DNA of 64,000 nucleotides from assembly GCA_026874595.1 (NCBI GenBank), contig CM049322.1, positions 54,887,886-54,951,885 of the forward strand, given 5' to 3'. Positions within the stretch are counted from its first letter, which is position 1; the number at the start of each line of letters is the position of its first letter. The translations under genes were made by a program, and so were the position numbers. The notes under the pieces are model-generated. The model did not search any database. It was not told the origin of the DNA and saw nothing but the letters and a program-made list of their open reading frames with translations. Below, piece by piece: positions 47,286-57,849 of the stretch. Source of the stretch: Sipunculus nudus (Eukaryota > Annelida > Sipuncula > Golfingiida > Sipunculidae).

Positions 47286-48867
47286 CAGTTAAACTCCTAC
47301 TTCTGGACAACTCAGTCAAACAGACAAATCTTTAATGCGGACATTAATCTCAGTCCCTTCAATTTTGCCTCTATATTATATTTAACGTAAACTCAGTATA
47401 CCGGACAACTCACGTTCCATGAAAACGGACAAACTTTTCGGTCCCGTCTGCGTTTCCAGTGCATAATACGACCCTCTAAGGCCAAAAAAAATAAAAGGTA
47501 TGGTTCTCAGGCACCGCCCGCGTCAAGTTTAACCCCCCCGCATCAAAAATTTTTATTTTGATTTTTATCTTTCAAGAAGATAAATAATACAATTTATGTA
47601 GTGTTTAGAAAAAAAAATTGTTGTTTTCATGCTTTTTCCTGATTATATGACATTTTTATCGAAACATCCAAAAAAAGGTCAAAAATAAAATACCGCCCGC
47701 CCGCACTGATTTCTGATAAAAAGTGCCTGAGAACCATACCTTATTTTTTTCTTGGCCTAAAGGGGACAGACATCGCGAGTTCTATTTTTGTTTATATATC
47801 TGTCGAGAGATGGCGCTCCGAGGTCATGACCTCGTATGACCTGTTTTGGGCAACGCGACAGCCCGAGGACAACAGTAATTTGGTGAACCATCGTGATGTT
47901 AAATGAGAATATACAGTCTGAATTGTTGCTTATTTCAGATAAATGTATGAATCGTTGTTTTTTTTTCAACTATGAGGTTGTTAATTTTCGCAGTTTAAAC
48001 TTCCTATCGCGGGAAGCGGCATTTGCTAAAGGACCTTGTCAAAACATGCCTCACTTAAAAGGAAGGTTCATTTGTATATGGAGCCTATAAAAGTGAACTA
48101 CCGGATAATCATTCATTCTATGCTTCATTCTCACAACGACCAGAGCTCAAGATTCTTATTCACGTTCTTCATTTTTTTTCAATACTAAAATTATATATTA
48201 CAAATATATATGATTATATTACTCTTTCAGAATATACCTTAAATATAATTAATAAATTTCCAAATAAACGTAAAATTAAAGGAACCCAATCACCCATAGC
48301 TTGTACCGTTTAAAATAAAAATGTTCCTGTCAAAATATTGCTCTGAAAGCGTTTGCGTACTCTTATAAACGTGTGCTAAAACAGTGGACCGAGCACGATC
48401 GCAGGTGTAAACATAAACACAGCACGTACATCGCCGGGCCACAATACGGGACAATCAGGAGATACCCTGACTGACTTGGCCCAAAAATGTAATACATGTT
48501 CCCAGTGGCTGAAACTTTGCGTGTTGCAGCTCACAATCGGACCTCCGGTATGGCGGACTTAGTATGGTAAACAGACACACGCAGACTGTGTTTGGCAAAC
48601 CGCAAAGCCATAACAAAGTGTTAAACAGCAGTATGCGAGGTACTGAGACTGTATGTTCGTATGGTTTTCCCCGAAACGTTTGTATAAAGAAAAACTTAAC
48701 TAATAGTGTGAAATCGTAGGCATAATATTGCCCCTGATTATTTTTCCTTTAATTAAATAACAGTATAATAATTGAAGAATTAACACAAATCCTCTAATCA
48801 GGCCAACTTGCTCATCAGGACAAAATCTTCCAGTCCGTTGAGTGTCCGACTAAGAGGAGTTTCACTG
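47286..48867. mobile_element. Pogo/Tigger-like DNA element with TA target duplication (1,582 bp)
   Basis: The left end CAGTTAAACTCCTACTTCTG, continuing GACAACTC, pairs with the minus-strand right end CAGTGAAACTCCTCTTAGTC, continuing GGACACTC. TA flanks both sides (47,284-47,285 and 48,868-48,869). Removing the element gives AAATAGTACTATTTTCATTT, matching the uninterrupted AAATAGTTCTATTTTCATTT at 6,071-6,090 in copy A. Subterminal CCGGACAACTC and GTCCG words recur. The interior has no transposase frame longer than about 70 codons, so it is non-autonomous or decayed. It inserted 12 bp beyond the NADAR remnant of copy C. Confidence 0.85.
47479..47757. mobile_element. Nested inverted-repeat element (about 280 bp)
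   Basis: Inside the pogo-like element, GGCCAAAAAAAATAAAAGG followed by TATGGTTCTCAGGCAC (47,480-47,514) is repeated in inverse at the right side (GTGCCTGAGAACCATACC then TTATTTTTTTCTTGGCC, 47,723-47,757). That is an inverted repeat of about 35 bp with few mismatches around a 208-bp core. The core ends carry CCGCCCGC words. The target duplication was not resolved. It could be a foldback MITE. Confidence 0.7.
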
Positions 48868-48879
48868 TAGTACTATTTT

Positions 48880-49960
48880 CATTTATCTATTTTTGTTTTA
48901 ATTTTTGTGAAGGTTAACAATTGGAGATTTCTCTCTACTTGATTTTTAATCTCAGGCTCACATTTTGTACAGAGCTCATCGTATAAGACATAAAGGATTG
49001 ACATGTAAACATTTTCTCCAGTCGAAAGGTTTGGTTTGACGATGGCAGTCGAATCAAAAGTAAGCCCGGTTCCCCAATAAAGGTCATTCATTTTTGCTTT
49101 TATGTGAATCTTTGTTTCACTTTGTTGTAGTGTCTGGCAAAAATGGCCACTCAACCTGTCAGGATTTCTTTCATAACTCCTTTCTTCTTTAACTTTCCCC
49201 GTCCAAATCTGGCTTCAGATGAGGCGACAGAGCCTTTATACCCGGGTTTATAGCCTTTTTGTCGATCTATCTGCCTGATCTAATCGTCCGTGTGAATTGA
49301 AAGGCCTGCTCAACAAAGCCGAAATCTAAACCACCGTGAAAAAAGGTCGTAAATTTCTCTACATGGAACATAGATAGTGGGGTTGTAGAACTCTAGACAA
49401 ATGAGACATTGTGATGATCATCCTCAAAGGCCTCACATTCTGTCATCCCTTCTGTATGGGGTTTAAAGTTACATACTGCACAGACTTGAGGTATTATACA
49501 TTTTGCTGTCTGCATTTTCTACACGTTGGCTGGTCCCTCATATCATGCTGGTATTAATGGAACATTCTGCATTTGAAACCGCCACTTACCTCTATTAACA
49601 GAAATGGTTTGTCTTATATTTAGTTTTCAAATACATTTACAAATATGTCCCCATTTTGACTGACGTCGGTTTACCATCATGTTTCTTATATTTCCATATT
49701 TTATTTCTCCACTCAGTTCTGCACCAAGTTGAACTAACATGTTTGTGTTTATATCATTATTGATATAGGAAAAAGGGATGGCTTTTACCGGAAATTTTTT
49801 TATGTATCTTGATTTGTATGTATTCCCAGTATTAAAAGGATTCTTCAGATATTTATTTGGATTCAATGGTCCTGAGATATATTATTCACAGGAATCTAAT
49901 TTTCTGAGAGCCTCCAATACACCCAAACATGAAAAAAATCTGTAGCAGGTTATGACATAC
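48880..49960 (-). pseudogene. Broken knuckle + NADAR-domain protein, copy C (best preserved)
   Basis: This minus-strand copy has the most complete domain set. The N-terminal block is open over 49,866-49,627 (LKNPFNTGNTYKSRYIKKFP, VKAIPFSYINND, LVQLGAELSGEIKYGNIRN). A Cys-containing stretch CAVCNFKPHTEG is followed by TECEAFEDDHHNVSFV (49,481-49,390). HGGLDFGFVEQAFQFTR lies at about 49,345-49,290 and keeps the Glu of the NADAR EhaYq-type motif. GVMKEILT then leads to a final open run at 49,154-48,879 with NDLYWGTGLTFDSTAIVKP and LSTGENV. Stops and shifts separate the parts. A pogo-like element (47,286-48,867) sits only 12 bp past the end. The family assignment rests on motif order, not on a search. 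Confidence 0.8.
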
Positions 49961-51344
49961 TAAACAGAGTAAGAACCTTTCCATTTGATAACACAATATC
50001 CCTCTCAATATTTAATACGAGCATGACAGGTATGGATTCCAAATAATAGTCTTTCCAAAATATGAGAAAATTCTCTATAATTTTAGTTTAATGTTTTGAT
50101 AATTGTATAATAAGTAGATGCATGTTTTGTTCACCCTTTTGCCACTTTTTGTTTCTGCTGATAGTTTCTGTTAATAATGGCCTAATCAATGCTGCTTCTT
50201 TAGGATCCCTCCCCGCAATGAGCGCACCTCGTGACCTTTCATGCAGACTTGTTCATTTTTTTTATGAAATTGATGCAAAATGAAGCAAGGTATCTAATAG
50301 TGTGGCTGGGAGAGATCCTTGCTGTTAGGAAGATTGTGGGTGTATATGGCATTAAGTTGTATCTGGAAAGAAATATGTTTTCGTACTCAAATTCTTTATT
50401 ATACAATTATCGATATATGTTCTTGTAACCTGTTATGTTTCCCATACACTGTTTCTAGGGATAAAATATTCATAAATATAATTAAGAATCCTCATCTAAG
50501 GTAACATTTGCTTGTTTTAACCGTTCATAAATGTGTCCTTGATTTGTCAAACAGCTTTTGTTGAAAAAAAAATAAATGTGTAAATTTATTACGGGCATCG
50601 CGTACTGAACAAATTATTCACATATAATGCAAACAGAATATCCCAAATAAAAGATTTCAAAAGTCTTTTAAATTTCCTTTGATGCATATCATTAATAGTT
50701 GAACAATTTTGAAGGCAGCGTGTCATCAAAATACAACAAACAGAAAGATTTATTAGAATGAATTAGCTTCCATACACATCCTATCGGTCACCCGCCCCAA
50801 AATAATTTTATCCTTCCGCAATATTAGTTTGATAGAACTTTGAACATATAGCCTAACAATCACACTGATAAATGCACAAGATGACGGTAATCGCCGAGAG
50901 ATCAGTTTAAGATTCCCCCAAGCCCATAGCTGAATGATAATTGAGGATAAGTTGTGGAATAAAAATTATTTCATTGAAAAAATGCACATTAAATCTCTTA
51001 AATATAGCTTTAACTCTAAGCATGGAAAATGTACACAAAATCAGCCCTCTTGGACACCAAGCGGACCAAAAAATACCCCTACCCCTACCCCCTCCCCCCC
51101 CCCAAAAAAAAATGGTGTAGACATATAAATCATCAACGGCTGTTAACCTCCACAGTCGACGGTGACAGGCACAATATACATAGGTGATCTCATAACGACT
51201 ATTCAGCTTTCATATTTGTTGGTGACGTCACTTAAGTAAGTTCATGGTTAATCTCTCGCACAAAGGCTCCTTGTTTATTCATATTACGTACACCTGTTCA
51301 GGAATGCGTTTTCCGAGCATACGTCGCTTGCGATGTTATCCTTC

Positions 51345-51600
51345 ATTACACTGTTTAACTGTAAGTGCCTCCTGGGAGGGTATGCTTTCTTACTCGTTCG
51401 CGTATATGTTTGTTTGTGTGTTTGTTCACAACATAACTCACGCAGCCACGAACTGAATCTCATGAAATTTTCAGGGCATTTCGGGAAAGGATAAAGAAAG
51501 AATAAATAAGATATTGATTATTATCCAGCATCTTCTCCTAATTTATCAAGAAATATTCACAATATGCATGAATGAACCTGAGATTATTGGCATAAAAAAT
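51345..51600 (+). repeat. GT-rich dispersed repeat, copy 3 (C)
   Basis: TCCTGGGAGGGTATGC leads to TTTGTTTGTGTGTTTG, then CACAACATAACTCACG, GAATCTCATGAAATTTTCAG and GGGCATTTCGGG. It is better preserved than its B partner at 30,645. Confidence 0.6.
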
Positions 51601-52537
51601 AAGTAAATGCACAGAAGGCCCGGCCACTTGATCAGGTCACGTCGGAGCGACAGTGTCCACACAGCGCGGTTGTAACCTTTGTCCCCATGGTAGAGGCATT
51701 TATACATGCAAATTTCTAGTTCTATTATATATTTTGCAAAGGAATAAACAAAAATGCATTATTTAGACTATGAATTATTAATATAAACCCTAACATTCTA
51801 GGAGTGTGTACTTCCACATCAAAAAGTACCTGAGGTTTCCTGTCGAAGTTTTATTGTGCCGACTAAGTTGGTTACTGTTGTTAAGCCCTAGATCACCATG
51901 TCATCTCATTATAAGTCCAACCAGGAGAATTACCTCTTATGTCCCGCTGGCATAATTAGGCTTTGTGTATCCTGAAGTAATCCATGTCCCGGGCATTCCT
52001 TTAGGCTTCATATTTATTCAAAATTCTTGATGAACACGTTTCTCCGTTCGCTTGAAGCAGGCACTCGAGCTACAGTCCATGAAGAGCTAATTATTAATGA
52101 TACAATATTCGCAGAAATCATCACTCAAAAGTAGGTTGGGTATGTACGATTTGTTAGGTCTAAAATATGTAAGTACATGTACGCTGTTTCTTTTGGAATT
52201 CCCATAATGATTGATTTACGCAAAAAAAAAAATAATTTAAGTACCTTTGAAAAAAAAGGGTTTCCAAAGTTTCCGTCATCCATCCGTTAATGTTCAGTAA
52301 AGTTATTTGATACGAACAAATGAAGCTTTCACTGTTTGGATAAAAATGTTGAAACTAAAATCTAAAAGTAATTTGGTTCTACCTCAACCAAGGTATGTAT
52401 TACCTATTTTCGTGGATTATCCATCTAAAAATGTCGACTATTATTTAGCCCTACATTTTAGTTAGTTATAGAAAAACTTATTATATTTTGCAATCACGAT
52501 ATTTTAGGGTAAGAAGTAACTTCCTCTGCTTTTTGTA

Positions 52538-52540
<3 letters not shown>

Positions 52541-52602
<62 letters not shown>
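52541..52602. repeat. (AT)n microsatellite, 62 bp
   Basis: Present in copy C only; copy B has GTATCAATATCAAAGTG at the matching site (about 31,800). Confidence 0.95.
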
Positions 52603-52605
<3 letters not shown>

Positions 52606-52904
52606 AGACGTGTCTGGTTAACAAACTGACAAAACATAATTCGGAACAGATTTGTAAACATTTACTCATTTTAGTATTGCTTCATTTATGCCTGTTAGAT
52701 GGAAATAACATTTGATACCAGCATAAGAATTAGTAAAAGAGTCAGATATCAACTATGGTCAAAAATAGAAAAATGTGACAAATGTTATTATATCAACATA
52801 TTTTGAGTTTATAGTTTTTCTACCATAAAATCAATTAAAATGGAAGTTATGTCACTAGATTTAGTTATGTTTGCTCATAATCTGTTAAAAAAAATGTTTG
52901 CCTC

Positions 52905-53165
52905 TACAAGAGGATATGAGTTAAATTCCGTTTGTTTGTCTCTTTATGTATGTTTGTGTGGGTTTTTGTTTGGTCACAACGTTATCATGAACGGGATCTC
53001 ATAACATGTTCGGGGATTTTCGAGGATCGACCAATGTCTAATCGTTTAAGGTTAGTGTGGACCGACATATGATCCAGATTCCCGAACGACATAAAGAAAA
53101 AAATACCAAATGTGGAGTGACTAATGCACGAATGAACCTTAAAAATTTGGTCAAATTAGTGAATG
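52905..53165 (+). repeat. GT-rich dispersed repeat, copy 4 (C)
   Basis: CTACAAGAGGATATGAG leads to a GTTTGTTTGTCTC and GTTTGTGTGGG tract. The conserved block GTCACAACGTTATCATGAAC, GGGATCTCATAACATGTTCG and GATCCAGATTCCCG follows. It is the partner of 32,085. Confidence 0.6.
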
Positions 53166-53649
53166 GCGGAAGCTTGCAATATTTTTTGTATTAATTTGCT
53201 TTCCTTCAGTTTATCTATTTATTTATTTAAACATGTTTAGCCGGGGAAGCCTAACAAGCTGATTTCTAATATGTATCTGAGTCCAATGTGGTTTTTACCT
53301 TACCCCTGATAACAGGCAAAAGCATACTCATTTTTTCTTATTATTAGATCTAAGACTTACGCACTTCCTTCATAATTGTAACAACCACTTTCATCCGGAA
53401 CCTGATTTCCTCGTGTTTCATGGAGTTCATTTCCTGGCATATGGTTGAGTAGAAAAAAACTATACGAAAATTTATTAGTACGACATTTATAGAAACTACA
53501 GAGTAATCTTTAGCTACTGATCGTACACCACATAGTTATGTAAGCAAAATATATGGACATCAATGGAATGAAAAACATCAGAATCTGACGATCGAAAAAT
53601 AAAAACAGGTCACGTCTGACTTTTCCAACACTTTTCTATGTTTGAAAGA

Positions 53650-54765
53650 TCTGTCCTATATCTATGTATGCCTTTACAACTTGCATGCAGGCGTCCTCTA
53701 CGTTGAGGTTTTGATGTCGCTGGGTATATGTTTTCATTTACCTCAGTTATCAGTTAATGCAAATTTATTTCACCCTTAGAATCGTTCAGAAAAAGGCTGT
53801 CGAGAGAAAAAAGCATTCGTGGTGAAGTAAACTTTACTCTTTTAACCTAAAAAGTAAATAAGCCCCGGTTTTTCTCGGCATATATATGTGACACGATGGC
53901 AGTTTTGTAAATGAGGTGTAAATGAGTTGTATTTCAGCTACCAAACGCATTATTATATAGAGCCATTTTATTTTTTTAAGGATGTTCGTAAAAATCAGGA
54001 AATAGCTTTTTTTTTATTAGTTATGGATTTTACTTGTATGGGAATACATCTAAGAAAACATTATTAAGTATTTTAAGAAAATATAAATCGAGAGATTTTA
54101 CTGTACATACGATAATGCTTGAGTTATTAATCTCGAGTTTCGAATCTCCTAATAGGCTTTTCTTGCATTTTTGTTTATATCTCTACGACATCCGTTTATC
54201 AATTGATAAAAAATAGAGCTGGGTATCTCCTTCAAGTTTGATTGTGATTGTGCGTTGTCTTCCATTTTTTACAAACAACAATTCCACCTTACCTCAAGAT
54301 TATGCGAACAAAATCTTAACTATAATTGCCGTAAATGCTTTTTAAAATAAGAATCTACACGTATGAGTTTAACTAATGGCAGAAGACACCCATCGCGTTA
54401 TTTAATGCCACAGCAAGGTACCAGTTTCAAAGATGTCAATGTTTTATACGTCTTTCGTGTTTTATTTATTATTACATCGAGCCTGAATATCTTACGTTTT
54501 GGATTTCTTGTGTTAATGGAACCAGTGTTAATGGAACTGAGGTAAAAGTGCCTAGTATGAAATTAAATATGTATTACGACCAAGGACTATCTGAATCATT
54601 CAGTTCTGTATCAGAGTTTTAAAAAAGAAGAACCTACGTATCTTACAAAGGACTCCGGTGATTTAACAGGAGGAATCACATTTTTAGCAAGAATTAGAGT
54701 TGGAGAAAAACTTTTTTTTGTGATTAGGACTGAAATTAACAGTTATATTAATTTTTTTGTTTAAG
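53650..54765. other. About 1.1 kb present in copy C, absent from copy B
   Basis: Left of it, TTTCTATGTTTGAA matches 32,795 in B. Right of it, AATAATAATAACCGGTTTGC matches 32,848 in B. The segment is AT-rich with open + stretches of 60 codons (54,034 and 54,363) that show no recognised domain. It could be an inserted element or sequence deleted from B; no terminal repeats were found. Confidence 0.55.
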
Positions 54766-55629
54766 CTCTTGGTGTTTCTATTCATATTTTTATTTTAATA
54801 CAATGGTTGGAAAATAATAATAACCGGTTTGCACATGTCATCCGGAAGTTTTACTTAAAACCATGCCCAGATCAAGAGGGGATATTAGTATGGTAATATT
54901 AAAAACATATTAATTATATTTCTTGTAATCTTCAAAAATAAAAAAAATATATATTATTCATCTCAGTTAAACTATAAAAATACTGAATAGTCTTAACTTG
55001 ATTAAACGGTTTTATTTTCATGTTTAAAGCATGTGTTAAAAAGGGTTTTTTTGGTGCAAATCAGTCTCTAGCAAATCCCTTTTACATATTATTCGGTCCT
55101 GAATACTGACTAATTTAGCATGTTATGTTAACTTTTCTTGACCGCGAAGTATGAAGAGGTGTATCACTTATATGTTGTGACGGTCTTTAACAGTTTTATC
55201 TGGACCCGTTGTTTCTTGATTTATGGTGTTTTCTAAAGAACATTTAATTTAACACCGCAACAAATCTCTGGTTACGTAAATCAACCCTGACATTCGAATA
55301 TAATCGTCTTTTATCTTTATTTTGCAGGAAATATAATGTGTTCCTGATACCCAGATTTGATTATAGCTTCTTAGCTTGTACCTGTAAGGCTCACTTGTTT
55401 TTTTTTTAAATGCGTGGCAGTCTTTCTGATACCCGTCTCAGTTGCAACGGGGTAAAGTTCAAAAGACAAAGTGAAATCTGGTCAACTTCCGGAGGAACAT
55501 GCAAACTTGGCTTTTGGTCTGCTAAAAGACGTTTATCCCCATATGAACGTTAAAACCCGGGACGTGGCGTTGGCTTATAAGCCACTTTGATATCAGCCCG
55601 ATGCTTTGTACAAATTATGCCGATTATAC

Positions 55630-56695
55630 ATTCTTCACTGCGCGATCATATGGTTTCTTAGGTCCATGTTTCTCATTTTACGGGATCTTGTAACTATGAT
55701 TCAGAAAAAAATATCTTTATCGCGTTAATGCTATGCCAAGGCCGATTTGTCGGACGGGTTATTAATGAATTATTGACATGACAAAGTCGATACCTTAAGT
55801 CGATTATTTAATGCGACAGGGTAAACATCGTAAACAAAATTAGCCCTATAATACAAATTTTTCTATCATGACGACTTCGGTGTAATAATATTTCCCAACT
55901 GCTTAAGGCAGTTGTCTGCTCATATGAACGGCGCCAAGTTTGATCACAGCGTTTGTAGGGGTGAAAGGGGTTAGTCTCAGCGAGACGGTAAATTGCATAA
56001 CTGTAGTTAATACACTTATGGCATATGCAGCGTTAACGGTTTGTATTTAATTAATCATGTCTAATTACAAACCTGCTTTACTATCAAGAAATCGGCTCAT
56101 TAGCAAGATGTCATCATGACATATTCGCCAGCCGTGCCCTTTATTCATCGACAGACAGCTGTAAAAGATAATACCTTATTCTCGTTTCTAGTTAGACGGG
56201 GCGAGATCAAAAGGACAAGATGTAGTGTTATGATTATGAACATAACAAAAGGTAGCACTTTAATGCCATATAACACAGAATTGCAGACCTCTTAAACTTG
56301 TTTGACCGCAGATGTCACGTGATTTAACAAAGAACGACAGACTGACAACCTATCAAATGCTGCCCCAAACGAAGCTAGACTACTCTAGCAGAAAAACGTG
56401 ACAGGTGCAGGTATTTCAGCGAAATCTCGTTTATTCTCGGTTAGAAGAAGATGTCGCAAGATTTTACTGACTTGCAACTGTGTCACTGAAAGTTTATCAA
56501 ACTCGATCCAATTTTTTTAAGCAGTAAACTAGACTTCCCTGACATAGACTGCGACCGAGTAATGTCCTCTTTTACCAAATATCAATTCTTCTCATTTGAC
56601 AGCAGATGTTGCGAGATTTGACGAGAACTGCAGCAGAGAGTCCGAGAGCATTACCGGTGCCAGGATGCTGAGAAACCTCTGTTCTAAGATCCTAT
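55630..56695. other. About 1.07 kb present in copy C, absent from copy B
   Basis: B runs directly from TTTCTAGATTATCTGCTCCTG to GTGCAGTGAAACAAGCCG (about 33,695-33,735). In C the two sides are at about 55,625 and 56,700. The interior is more GC-balanced than the flanks and has no long frame. Repeated words (GCAGATGTCACGTGATTTAA at about 56,311 and GCAGATGTTGCGAGATTTGA at about 56,602) suggest internal repeats. No terminal inverted repeat was found. Confidence 0.5.
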
Positions 56696-57849
56696 ATCTG
56701 CTCAGGTTTTTATTACTTTGTGCAGTAAACCAAGCTGGGGCCTGTATTTAGAGGCCTGTATAGAGGTATGTAAGGTTTCACCATGTCATAATAGATATAA
56801 TTGCCACGATCACAGGTTATGAGATAAGTCTGATTGGCTGTTTATTGGGCACCGGGACAAGAAATTACTGGTAGACAAAAAACAGTGTCAATTCTATGGC
56901 GTAAGAAGCCGCCAGCATGTCATGTGAATATAGCATCTATTTATAAGGATTTGATTAAATCCTGATGGAAAAGCCTGAGATATCCTTACTAAAAACTCCA
57001 TTTGATATATTACCTATACGCAAATACCATTAATAGAAATGACAATGGGTAGATGCTTCCTTCGCCTTTCAATGACGTCATCACTAGGGCACGTCTTTAC
57101 GATGACGGATAGTAGACCGTACACTCGTCCGGTCAGCCAGACAGCTTCGTGTTATAAATGATGGTTATAGCTTCTGGACGAAATATCTCCTTTTTGTGCG
57201 GGCAGTACATAACATGATGACTTTGTGTAGAAAAAGATGGATCGTCGGGGGCTCTTTTTGTTCAATTACAATGTGGTATACACAGATAAAGTTATCAATC
57301 TTAAAGTCTTGGAAAAGTTTTTCTCATCCGGTTTTATGCCTGTGTGTAAACTTCCAGAAATCTTGAAGATTTTCTCCTCACAAAAAGTATTGAAATTTCA
57401 CCACCATCGTCCACTCATATTTTTTTTTTTATTATTTTATATAAAGAGACAATAATTTTTTTTTTTAAATTCAAGATCGGAAAAATCGATGTATGCATCT
57501 GACAAGATAATAATAAGAAATATATCAATCTTTATATGACAAATTATTTCATGAAAGTAGCTTACCTCGAGCTGTGAATAAACGCATAATGGAACCGCCT
57601 GTTGGATATGATAGGGAGTTCTTGATGTCTCGGGGACCAAAGGAAATTGCAAAAGGTTATAATTTCATGGTAAGGTTTGGTCGAGTAACAATAAAACTAA
57701 CCAGGTTTCCTAATACTGTTCTGGGAAAGCTGCTTTTGCTTTTAAAGAAGGCAGACATTTTGGAACCATTTTGCAAATATGGTGTACATTTAAGGACTAA
57801 CAGTTTAGATATTTTTTATTAAGACTTATTTTTGTGGCAAGGTTCAGGC

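Noticed and set aside
57574-57822. 82-codon plus stretch beginning MNKRIMEPPVGYDREF
   Set aside because: The matching region in copy B (about 34,560-34,740) has stops and indels in this frame, so there is no sign of selection.
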